From positions 1-7,938 of the forward strand of contig DCDD01000167.1 of assembly GCA_002316235.1 (NCBI GenBank): 7,938 nucleotides of DNA. The letters run 5' to 3'. The translations under genes and the position numbers were made by a program. Below are positions 1 through 5,741 of this stretch, piece after piece. Position 1 is the stretch's first letter. Each line of letters starts with the position of its first letter. The notes beneath the pieces were generated by a model. That model searched no databases. It was not told the DNA's origin and worked only from the letters and a program-made list of their open reading frames with translations. This DNA comes from Bacteroidales bacterium UBA1064 (lineage in GTDB: Bacteria > Bacteroidota > Bacteroidia > Bacteroidales > Tenuifilaceae).

Positions 1-1748
1 ATGGTGATGGTGGCATCCTTTACCTCCTGAGCGGAGGCGCCGGGATGGTTGTAGAGCCACTTCCAAAGGTTTATATCCACCAGCGAAACACCCATTATTT
101 CGTAGCACGACCAAAGGTTATCGAGGGTTTCGAGGCTTTCCTTCTGGGGATTGGTTTCCGATATTCCCAGAACGGCCAGGTCGCGGTTCTGAAAAACAAA
201 GGCTAAGGCTTCGGTGAAAGCAGTGTTGGGGACACCGTGCATCGTGTAGTAGTCAACATCGTGGAGCGAAATGGTTTGCTCCACAGTGTGTCCAAACTCG
301 TGCATGGCAATGTTAAATCCCTTGTAGTTCATGCCTGTTGCAGGGACACGGGTTCGAAGCAAAGCGTCATCCTTCTTCATCTCGGCACCCCATGCATGGC
401 CTGATCCTCTTGCTGCTTCGACCCGAACATGGTCGCCAATAAACTGCGCCTTATCTTTTGGAAAGCCTAACGAGGTAAGAATTTCAGGTAGGGCCTTGTC
501 AAATGCCTCAACAGTAGGATACTTTTTGGTTGTAAGTCCATCCAACTTCTCGGCAGAAATGCCGCTCCGTACCTTAAACCCATCGTACCAGATATCAAAG
601 GGTTCGAGCTTCCTTCCCAGCCTTTGGCTGATGAGCTTGCCAGCCTCCCGCACCTCATGCGACGAAACAAGCTCTATAAACAGCTTCTCCACATCGTCAA
701 CCGGTAGCTCATACTCTCCTTCAAACTTCCGCTGTATGTAAGTGGGCATTGCAGGAGTGTAGGCATCAATAGCCCTAAGCGTGTTAAACTGGTTAATAAC
801 ATGCTGGTAACGAGTGTTTGGCTCGGGTTCAACCGCTATATCCTCACCATTCCTTTGTAGGGTATTCGAGTTGGGATTCCACTGGTAGTCGCCTTTATTT
901 ATCACCTGTAAAGGAATTGACTGGTCAATAATTCGCTTCATCACCTGGTAAATTATCCGCTGGTGCTCAAGTCCATCGACTAAGTTGGAGTACTGCGATT
1001 TGAGCTCATCACGCAAACCCCAGTGAGTAATTAGTGCCATATCATTGGGAAATAACTTCTTGCCTTCATCGTTTACCAGACTTCCCATGTAGATATTGTA
1101 GCTGCTGATGTAGGTATCGGCATTGGTATTGGCGGTGGAAAAGTCCTGTATCAGCTGGGCGGGAACCCTACTTGTAAACATGTCGCCCATTCGTGCGTAA
1201 GCCCATTCCTTCCGCGACCACTTCTCGCCCATTTCAGCTTTTTCCTTCAGGTTGTAGTATGGAAAGTTAAGGGTGGTAATAAAGGCAATTTTGTTCCCGT
1301 AAAGATCGTCGGTAACATGCGAGGCAGCATTATAGGAACCAAACAACTCATCAACAGGGGCAACAGGCCCCCAATCAAGGTGAAGCGGACGCATCAGCTC
1401 CTTGCTAAGTAGTATGAAATGCCCAAACAGCATCTCGTATCCATATGAAAGCTTGTTGAATAGCTGGTCAAGCTCCTCGGGGTTGGAAATGAACTGCTTG
1501 CCGCAAAATTCCTCAAAATCGGCCTCACTTCCGTCGGAGCTACGCCAAAGTAATGCGGTTTGGCCAACGCCCCTCTCAATTCTAAACTTTTGGGCTTCGC
1601 CATACTTTGCTACCAGCTCGGTAGTAACTTTGCCTATGGTTTTATCACTGATAGGCGAAACGTCCTGGCTAACCTCATTACTTGTGGTTTTACACTGGTT
1701 GAATATAAGCATTGTCAATAAAATTAATGGGGTAATCAACTTTCTCAT
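1..1748 (-). CDS. Putative M3-like zinc metallopeptidase, exported (possible lipoprotein), 3' end outside window
   Basis: This reading frame is open from the ATG at 1748 to the window edge (582 complete codons), so the C-terminus and stop are missing. Residues 483-487 read HEFGH, a gluzincin zinc site with two His ligands and a catalytic Glu; E513 (context FTEALAF), 26 residues after the second His, fits the third ligand. This spacing and the flanking sequence resemble the M3 (thimet/oligopeptidase) clan, so a periplasmic peptidase or oligopeptidase role is inferred. The N-terminus is a signal peptide: MRKL, a hydrophobic run to about residue 16, then NQC with Cys19. This could be a lipobox, but Gln at -1 is atypical, so lipid anchoring is uncertain. 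A Gly/His/Trp stretch near residues 448-454 lies upstream of the active site. It is divergent from the Cys-rich gene at 1926. No frameshift was seen. It could belong to a separate M3-like family rather than M3 proper. Confidence 0.8.
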   Translation of the reverse strand, partial: MRKLITPLILLTMLIFNQCKTTSNEVSQDVSPISDKTIGKVTTELVAKYGEAQKFRIERGVGQTALLWRSSDGSEADFEEFCGKQFISNPEELDQLFNKLSYGYEMLFGHFILLSKELMRPLHLDWGPVAPVDELFGSYNAASHVTDDLYGNKIAFITTLNFPYYNLKEKAEMGEKWSRKEWAYARMGDMFTSRVPAQLIQDFSTANTNADTYISSYNIYMGSLVNDEGKKLFPNDMALITHWGLRDELKSQYSNLVDGLEHQRIIYQVMKRIIDQSIPLQVINKGDYQWNPNSNTLQRNGEDIAVEPEPNTRYQHVINQFNTLRAIDAYTPAMPTYIQRKFEGEYELPVDDVEKLFIELVSSHEVREAGKLISQRLGRKLEPFDIWYDGFKVRSGISAEKLDGLTTKKYPTVEAFDKALPEILTSLGFPKDKAQFIGDHVRVEAARGSGHAWGAEMKKDDALLRTRVPATGMNYKGFNIAMHEFGHTVEQTISLHDVDYYTMHGVPNTAFTEALAFVFQNRDLAVLGISETNPQKESLETLDNLWSCYEIMGVSLVDINLWKWLYNHPGASAQEVKDATIT

Positions 1749-1812
1749 GGCATAAGGTTTTTAGGTTGAACATGAATTACACGATGCAAAAAGCATTTCA
1801 TTATTTCGACTT

Positions 1813-1820
1813 CAAAGTAA
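1813..1820 (-). promoter_or_regulatory. Weak candidate -7 box for the metallopeptidase gene
   Basis: On the minus strand this reads TTACTTTG, seven of eight matches to the Bacteroidetes TAnnTTTG -7 consensus. It would give a leader of roughly 55-60 nt before the ATG at 1748. I see no good TTTG -33 element at the expected distance, so this is tentative. Confidence 0.2.
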
Positions 1821-1878
1821 AGATTAAGTTTAAAGCTAACCTAATCCACAAGTCCTTCATCATAAAAATACTGATGTT

Positions 1879-1912
1879 TTTGAATGATGATAATCCTTTC
1901 AGCCTATATTTG
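1879..1912 (+). promoter_or_regulatory. Candidate Bacteroidetes-type promoter for the Cys-rich gene
   Basis: A perfect TAnnTTTG -7 box (TATATTTG, 1905-1912) is preceded by TTTG at 1879-1882. The spacer is 22 nt, slightly longer than the roughly 19-21 nt expected for sigma-ABfr promoters. Transcription would begin near 1918, leaving a very short leader before the ATG at 1926. No Shine-Dalgarno sequence is visible there, which is common in this phylum. Confidence 0.45.
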
Positions 1913-1925
1913 TAGTTAAAAAACG

Positions 1926-2150
1926 ATGGATTGCAAGAAAGAATCCAACTCGGTAGGTTGCCGCTGCACATACCCCTGTACCAGGCATGGTGTATGCTGT
2001 GATTGCCTGATGTACCACCGGAAAAAGGGTCAACTTCCAGCCTGTTACTTTCCAAAAGATGTGGAAACTGGCTACAATCGCTCCATTGCTAACTTTACAA
2101 GGGTAATAAGCGAGCGCGGAACAGGATTTCTGATGGATGATTCAGAGTAA
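1926..2150 (+). CDS. Small Cys-rich protein, DUF6485-like
   Basis: This 74-residue protein has eight Cys in its first 40 residues (3, 12, 14, 18, 24, 25, 27, 40), arranged as CxC, CxxxxxCCxC and a final PAC, with His21 and His31 between them. From memory the pattern, with 'GVCCDCL.YHR..G.LPACYFP' and a following 'YNRSI..F' helix, matches the small bacterial family DUF6485, whose function is not known to me. The Cys/His spacing suggests a structural zinc site or an iron-sulfur cluster; that is inference. There is no signal peptide or membrane segment, so a cytoplasmic location is likely. The ATG at 1926 sits just below a consensus-like -7 box. It is divergent from the metallopeptidase gene and followed by 185 bp before the channel gene, so co-transcription with the latter is possible but not shown. 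Confidence 0.8.
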   Translation: MDCKKESNSVGCRCTYPCTRHGVCCDCLMYHRKKGQLPACYFPKDVETGYNRSIANFTRVISERGTGFLMDDSE

Positions 2151-2335
2151 AACCTATGCAAGATCATCTCAACATAGCTATTCAAAACCTACACGCTGAA
2201 CATTGATGTATAGATAAGAAAGGGCAAAGGCATAACAGGGCCAAGGAGTAATATCATTTTCCTTTTAAAAAATATTCTAAAACCTGTCAAAATTTGGATA
2301 TTTTTCATATTTTTACATGAACTACAACATCCTGA

Positions 2336-4078
2336 ATGTCCTATAGTTTTGAATCGTATCGGGTAGAAATTACCGACCGACAGTTTACCCGCTCCGACGG
2401 TTACACCACCCCTAAAACTGCGCGCGTAGTGCTCCTTAACGACAGGTTATCGGAGATAGCCACGCTTAACCTGGCATATCCTAATTTGGCGGATGTTTAC
2501 GAAGGTATTGGCAAGGGTGAAACCATCAACCTTGACTGCTGCTTGGTTCAAAGTTTTTCAGCTACTGCATGTAAGCGATACCTAGGCCTTGATAAAAGTT
2601 CCCTGATACCCCTTTTGGGATTGTCGGCCCAAAATGCATTTTTTGAATCAGGCATCAGCATTGACTTTTCGTTGGTTGATTTTCGAGGTGATGTGAACTT
2701 TAACAACTCCTATATGGTTGCCCCTCTGGTTGATTTTCACCAGTCAACCCATTCAAATGGCAACTTTAGCCTATCCGATTGCCACATCCGAACCGAGCAT
2801 TTCAACTTTACCCAATGCAGGTTTTATGGCAGCAATATGTCGTTTAAGAATACCACCTTTAGCCCGGGGGAGAAGGACTTTCAGGATTGCGTTTTTAACA
2901 GCAACGATACCCTTTTCACCAATACCGACTTTGGCAATGGAAATGTATCCTTTATCAACGTTAAATTTGGCAGCAGCGAAATAAACTTTAAGGTAGCCCG
3001 GTTTGGAACCGGTAAGGTTGATTTTCACTATGCCAACTTCGGAAGGGGTGATGTTTCGTTTGAGCGTACCGAATTCGGACCCGGAAGGGTTGATTTCCGC
3101 ACTGTAGATTTTGGCACCGGAAGGGTATCGTTCAACCGGTCTGTATTTGGCGATGGTGAGGTGAACTTTGAGGGTGCTGAGGTTAAAGCTGAAAAGCTAA
3201 CCTTCAAGCGGGCATCCTTTGGCACCGGTAACCTGATATTTGATTTGTTCCAGGGTGATACTTCCGATCTGTTATTTGAACGAACAATTTTCAGCACTAA
3301 CTTGAGTTTTCACGGCGCAAGGTTAAACAACCTATTAATGGAGGATTGCCAGTTTAACTCCATGCTCAACCTTCATGTGGAAAAATGTGCTTCAATCAGC
3401 CTTCCTGGTTGTACAATCAGAGACATTGCAGAGTTCTACACCCACGGCAGCAAACCAATGATTGACATGCTGAACATTTCCGGGGTCAAGCTGCTGGGAA
3501 AACTCTACATTGACGACGAGGCCTGCAACCTTAAACAGCTGATATACAACCAAACCGATACCACCTGTACCGACAAAGCTGAACAGTTTAGAATTCTTAA
3601 AGAAAACTTTAACGATCTTGGCAAGTATAAGGAGGAAGACAGGTCGTACGTGGAGTTTAAACGATGCGAAACTAAGGCAAGGCTCCAAAGGCTCAAAAGC
3701 AAGGGCTTTCTTCATAAAATTGCTGGTTATGTTGAGTATGCCGCAAAAAAGTTAATATTCGATTACATGGGGCTATATGCCACTGCTCCTCAGCGGGTTA
3801 TCGTAAGCATTCTGGTTGTATATTCGCTTTACAGCCTATCCTATGCGCTGATAATGCTCATGAACATAGGAATTGTTGAGGCAACAGGTCCTTCGGGTGC
3901 ACACCTTGGGTTGGTTGCAAAAGGTTTCTACTTCAGCGTTGTTACTTTCTTCACCATTGGCTATGGCGATTTTGCTCCCGATGGATTTGCACGAATTATC
4001 GCCGGCACCGAAGGGTTTATGGGGGTTTTTATGATGTCGTACTTTACGGTGGCTTTTGTTAGGAAAATTCTTAGGTAG
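2336..4078 (+). CDS. 12-residue beta-solenoid fused to a two-TM potassium channel pore
   Basis: This 580-residue protein appears to have four parts. Residues 1-115 are a soluble N-terminal region I do not recognise. Residues 127-318 are sixteen consecutive 12-residue units of the form FGxGxVxFxxxx; Phe occupies unit position 8 in all fourteen units from F158 to F314, predicting a beta-solenoid related in style to pentapeptide-repeat proteins. Residues 319-400 are a decayed continuation. Residues 412-480 are a charged, probably helical linker ending 'FDYMGLYATAPQR'. Residues 486-580 are a pore module: TM1 about 488-510, a pore helix, the filter TIGYGD at 540-545, TM2 about 552-575, and the end at 580. 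TIGYGD is the canonical K+ filter, so inner-membrane K+ conductance is well supported by homology. There is no RCK or cyclic-nucleotide domain after TM2. The start is fixed because TGA at 2333 immediately precedes the ATG. I found no convincing promoter in 2151-2335. It converges on trmD with 21 bp between. Confidence 0.9.
   Translation: MSYSFESYRVEITDRQFTRSDGYTTPKTARVVLLNDRLSEIATLNLAYPNLADVYEGIGKGETINLDCCLVQSFSATACKRYLGLDKSSLIPLLGLSAQNAFFESGISIDFSLVDFRGDVNFNNSYMVAPLVDFHQSTHSNGNFSLSDCHIRTEHFNFTQCRFYGSNMSFKNTTFSPGEKDFQDCVFNSNDTLFTNTDFGNGNVSFINVKFGSSEINFKVARFGTGKVDFHYANFGRGDVSFERTEFGPGRVDFRTVDFGTGRVSFNRSVFGDGEVNFEGAEVKAEKLTFKRASFGTGNLIFDLFQGDTSDLLFERTIFSTNLSFHGARLNNLLMEDCQFNSMLNLHVEKCASISLPGCTIRDIAEFYTHGSKPMIDMLNISGVKLLGKLYIDDEACNLKQLIYNQTDTTCTDKAEQFRILKENFNDLGKYKEEDRSYVEFKRCETKARLQRLKSKGFLHKIAGYVEYAAKKLIFDYMGLYATAPQRVIVSILVVYSLYSLSYALIMLMNIGIVEATGPSGAHLGLVAKGFYFSVVTFFTIGYGDFAPDGFARIIAGTEGFMGVFMMSYFTVAFVRKILR
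2714..3289 (+). repeat. Sixteen 36-bp coding repeats (12-residue solenoid units)
   Basis: Residues 127-318 of the channel protein divide into sixteen units of exactly 12 residues with no insertions (576 bp = 16 x 36). Unit position 1 is mostly Phe, positions 2-4 are often Gly-x-Gly, position 6 is usually hydrophobic or neutral and position 8 is nearly always Phe. The most regular block is residues 199-282 (2930-3181), seven units in which all begin FG. The DNA copies share short stretches but are not identical, so this is an old, selected protein repeat rather than recent slippage. Two reverse-strand open frames in this block are shadows of it. Confidence 0.9.
3791..4075 (+). other. Pore module (TM1 - pore helix - TIGYGD filter - TM2)
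   Basis: This part encodes residues 486-580 of the 2336-4078 gene. The filter codons for TIGYGD lie at 3953-3970. One hydrophobic helix lies before the filter and one after, giving the minimal Ion_trans_2 (KcsA-like) layout; four subunits would be needed for a pore. The coding region stops almost directly after TM2, so the cytoplasmic C-terminus is only a few basic residues long (RKILR). Confidence 0.88.
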
Positions 4079-4099
4079 CTAAAACGACTAAAGCAATAT

Positions 4100-4777
4100 T
4101 CACTCACCAAGTAAGTTTGGACGAAGCCTACGGGTTCGCTCGATGGATTGTTCCAGCTGCCACTTTTCAATCTCCTTAAAGTTTCCGGAAATAAGAATTT
4201 CGGGCACTTTCCAACCGTTAAATTCGGCAGGCCGGGTGTAAACCGGAGGTGCAAGCAGCCCATCCTGAAACGAATCGGTTAAAGCAGAGGTTTCGTCGGT
4301 TAGCACACCTGGCACAAGCCTCACCACGCTATCTACAATAACCGCAGCAGCCAGCTCACCTCCCGAAAGCACGTAGTCGCCAATTGAAATTTCCCGCGTA
4401 ACCAAATGCTCCCTAACGCGGTGGTCAACTCCCTTATAGTGCCCACAAAGTAGAATTATGTTCTGCATGGTGCTTAGCTGGTTGGCTAGTCCCTGCGTAT
4501 AGGGTTCGCCATCGGGCGATGTGTAGATAACCTCATCGTAGGTACGTTCGCCCTTTAGCTTCTCAATAACCTTAAATATTGGCTCCACCTTCAGCACCAT
4601 CCCTGCATCGGGTCCAAAGGCGTAATCATCGGTAGTTCGATGCTTATCGGTGGTGTAGTCCCTTAGCTGGTGAAGGTATATCTCCACCAACCCCTTTTTC
4701 TGCGCCCTTCTTATTATCGAATGCCCTAAAGGACTTTCGAGAAGTTCGGGCAAAACGGTAATTATATCTATTCGCAT
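4100..4777 (-). CDS. trmD: tRNA (guanine(37)-N1)-methyltransferase TrmD
   Basis: This SPOUT-class enzyme transfers a methyl group from S-adenosylmethionine to N1 of G37, next to the anticodon of tRNAs reading CUN, CCN and CGG codons, preventing +1 frameshifting. The full-length 225 residues match family size. Visible landmarks are the start MRIDIIT, CGHYKGVD at 111-118, the knot segment 'GDYVLSGGELA' at 133-143, R153 in 'VVRLVPGVL' and D168 in 'TDSFQDGLL' (equivalent to the catalytic Arg154 and Asp169 of E. coli TrmD), and 'YTRPAEFNGWKVPEIL' near 180-195. One oddity is that the Gly-rich stretch after DDYAF reads GPDAGM (55-60), where relatives usually have GGGxGM. The start is supported by AAAAAGG five bases upstream. 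Unlike many bacteria, no rimM, rplS or rpsP is adjacent. It is convergent with the channel gene and divergent from the Hsp20 gene. Confidence 0.97.
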   Translation of the reverse strand: MRIDIITVLPELLESPLGHSIIRRAQKKGLVEIYLHQLRDYTTDKHRTTDDYAFGPDAGMVLKVEPIFKVIEKLKGERTYDEVIYTSPDGEPYTQGLANQLSTMQNIILLCGHYKGVDHRVREHLVTREISIGDYVLSGGELAAAVIVDSVVRLVPGVLTDETSALTDSFQDGLLAPPVYTRPAEFNGWKVPEILISGNFKEIEKWQLEQSIERTRRLRPNLLGE

Positions 4778-4782
4778 GGCTG

Positions 4783-4789
4783 CCTTTTT
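4783..4789 (-). promoter_or_regulatory. Ribosome binding site of trmD
   Basis: On the minus strand AAAAAGG ends five bases before the ATG at 4777. It is the clearest Shine-Dalgarno-like sequence in the window; the other starts lack one. It supports this start over any internal Met. Confidence 0.5.
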
Positions 4790-4796
4790 ACAACCG

Positions 4797-4804
4797 CAAA
4801 TTTA
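4797..4804 (-). promoter_or_regulatory. Candidate -7 box for trmD
   Basis: The minus strand reads TAAATTTG, an exact match to TAnnTTTG. Transcription would start near 4790, giving a leader of about 13 nt that just contains the ribosome binding site. No TTTG -33 element is found at the usual distance. The box is embedded in short inverted repeats (ACCG/CGGT and ACGGT/ACCGT). Confidence 0.35.
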
Positions 4805-5060
4805 CGGTTTTTTACCGTGTAATGCTACCCCAGGGCAAGGCACGTTGTAGCCTTACCACGGCATTCCAAATCCGGTAGTAAAACTGTTCTCTGTTTCTCA
4901 ACAGTAAGCTAACCATCAGCAAAACCACACCATGACGCGCAAAACGCCATTATGACATATTCGGACTTCATTATACGTCAATATGGCCGATTGCTTCGTT
5001 TGGCATAAAGTTGGAAGTAGATTAAGAAACGTTAAATCAACACAATAAAACAGAAAAGCT
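4805..5060 (+). other. Divergent trmD / Hsp20 intergenic region
   Basis: I see no gene here. The trmD-proximal side carries two short hairpins (4804-4818 and 4834-4857). On the Hsp20 side the best -7 candidate is TAAAGTTG at 5006-5013, seven of eight matches to TAnnTTTG, with no matching -33. There is no CIRCE element (TTAGCACTC-N9-GAGTGCTAA), so HrcA control of the chaperone gene is not supported. A reverse-strand open frame at 4916-5158 overlaps the Hsp20 start and looks spurious. Confidence 0.4.
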
Positions 5061-5510
5061 ATGACACTGGTAACTTTTAACAGTCCATTAACCTCTGGGA
5101 GGCCAAGTGGAACATCGGTAGTTGAAAGCATATTCGACGCCCTTAGAGATACGGCCATGAACCTGGCAGAAGTGAGCGCCAGCTATCCGGCAGTGAATAT
5201 TTTCGAGGAACCCGAGAGGTTCCGTATTGAGGTTGCTGCACCAGGCTATAAAAAGGAACAGTTCAATATCCAGGTTGACGCTAACGACGTGCTTACCCTT
5301 AGCGTGAATGAGGGGAAAAACAATGTTGAAGGAGAATCGTACTTGCGTCGTGAGTTTGCCAATGGTTCATTTGAACGCCATTTTACGCTAGGCGAAATGA
5401 TTGATGCAAATAAAATTGAAGCCACCTACCGTGATGGCATCCTGACCATCGTCATCGCCAAAAAGGAAGAGGCAAAACCCCAAAAACCCAGAACCATAAG
5501 CATCAGCTAA
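5061..5510 (+). CDS. Small heat-shock protein, Hsp20 / alpha-crystallin family
   Basis: This 149-residue chaperone should bind unfolding proteins in the cytoplasm without ATP and hold them for refolding by DnaK/ClpB; that is family knowledge. The alpha-crystallin domain runs about 42-135: 'YPAVNIFEEPERFRIEVAAPG' opens it, 'YLRREFANGSFERHFTL' (94-110) is the typical mid-domain strand pair, and 'ATYRDGILTIVIAKKE' (121-136) carries the A-x-x-x-x-G-x-L signature. A C-terminal IxI motif (Ile146-Ser-Ile148) would dock into a neighbouring subunit during oligomer assembly. The N-terminal arm of about 40 residues is short but normal for Bacteroidetes members. The ATG at 5061 has no clear Shine-Dalgarno sequence. 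It is a single-gene unit with its own terminator at 5539. Heat induction is likely, but no recognisable heat-shock operator is present. Confidence 0.95.
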   Translation: MTLVTFNSPLTSGRPSGTSVVESIFDALRDTAMNLAEVSASYPAVNIFEEPERFRIEVAAPGYKKEQFNIQVDANDVLTLSVNEGKNNVEGESYLRREFANGSFERHFTLGEMIDANKIEATYRDGILTIVIAKKEEAKPQKPRTISIS

Positions 5511-5538
5511 CCGCAAGTTGATACAAATAGCAACACAT

Positions 5539-5572
5539 AAACCTAATGGCGTTTTCTCCATTAGGTTTTTTT
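5539..5572 (+). terminator. Strong intrinsic terminator after the Hsp20 gene
   Basis: A perfect 11-bp stem (AAACCTAATGG at 5539-5549 paired with CCATTAGGTTT at 5558-5568) encloses an 8-nt loop. It runs directly into a T tract that, counting stem bases, spans 5566-5572. It lies 29 nt past the Hsp20 stop codon and marks the end of that transcript. It is the only convincing rho-independent terminator in the window. Confidence 0.92.
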
Positions 5573-5639
5573 GTTCCTGCTTTCCCTACTGCATTGGGAA
5601 GCATTTTGCATAAAAGTCAACCTGTAATTTTATACCAAT

Positions 5640-5670
5640 TTTGGGTAATCCTCAAAAATCAATACTTTTG
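5640..5670 (+). promoter_or_regulatory. Good Bacteroidetes-type promoter for the DUF349 gene
   Basis: TTTG at 5640-5643 and TACTTTTG at 5663-5670 are separated by 19 nt, matching both elements and the spacing of the Bacteroidetes sigma-ABfr promoter. Transcription would begin near 5677, giving a leader of about 65 nt before the ATG at 5742. This is the best promoter match in the window. Confidence 0.65.
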
Positions 5671-5732
5671 ACGAAAATAATTTGAGGATGGGATGAATTG
5701 CATATTTTCGCAAATCACGTTAAACCCAGCCA

Positions 5733-5740
5733 TACGTTTG
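5733..5740 (+). promoter_or_regulatory. Second -7-like box touching the DUF349 start codon
   Basis: TACGTTTG is another exact TAnnTTTG match but ends one base before the ATG at 5742. If used, the transcript would start near 5747, and translation would have to begin at the next in-frame ATG (5772, residue 11). There is no TTTG at the -33 distance, so it may be chance. Confidence 0.2.
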
Positions 5741-5741
5741 T

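Noticed and set aside
331..741. Plus-strand open frame of 136 residues
   Set aside because: It is antisense to the metallopeptidase gene, which is continuous with an HEFGH motif on the other strand; the plus-strand product is Ser-rich without a recognisable domain.
2293..2323. TTTG followed by TACATGAA upstream of the channel gene
   Set aside because: The -7 element misses three positions of TAnnTTTG and the spacing is short.
2714..3289. CRISPR-like or satellite reading of the 36-bp periodicity
   Set aside because: The period lies in an open frame with a conserved protein pattern and no identical repeats or spacers.
2771..3297. Two minus-strand open frames inside the channel gene
   Set aside because: Their regularity (repeated LP.PK...) is the reverse-strand image of the 36-bp coding repeats.
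5001..5015. Sigma-54-like TGGCAT...TTGG upstream of Hsp20
   Set aside because: The GG to GG distance is 9 nt rather than the required 10, and the second element lacks GC.
4916..5158. Minus-strand 80-residue open frame across the Hsp20 start
   Set aside because: It overlaps about 100 bp of a confident Hsp20 gene and has no recognisable domain or start signal.
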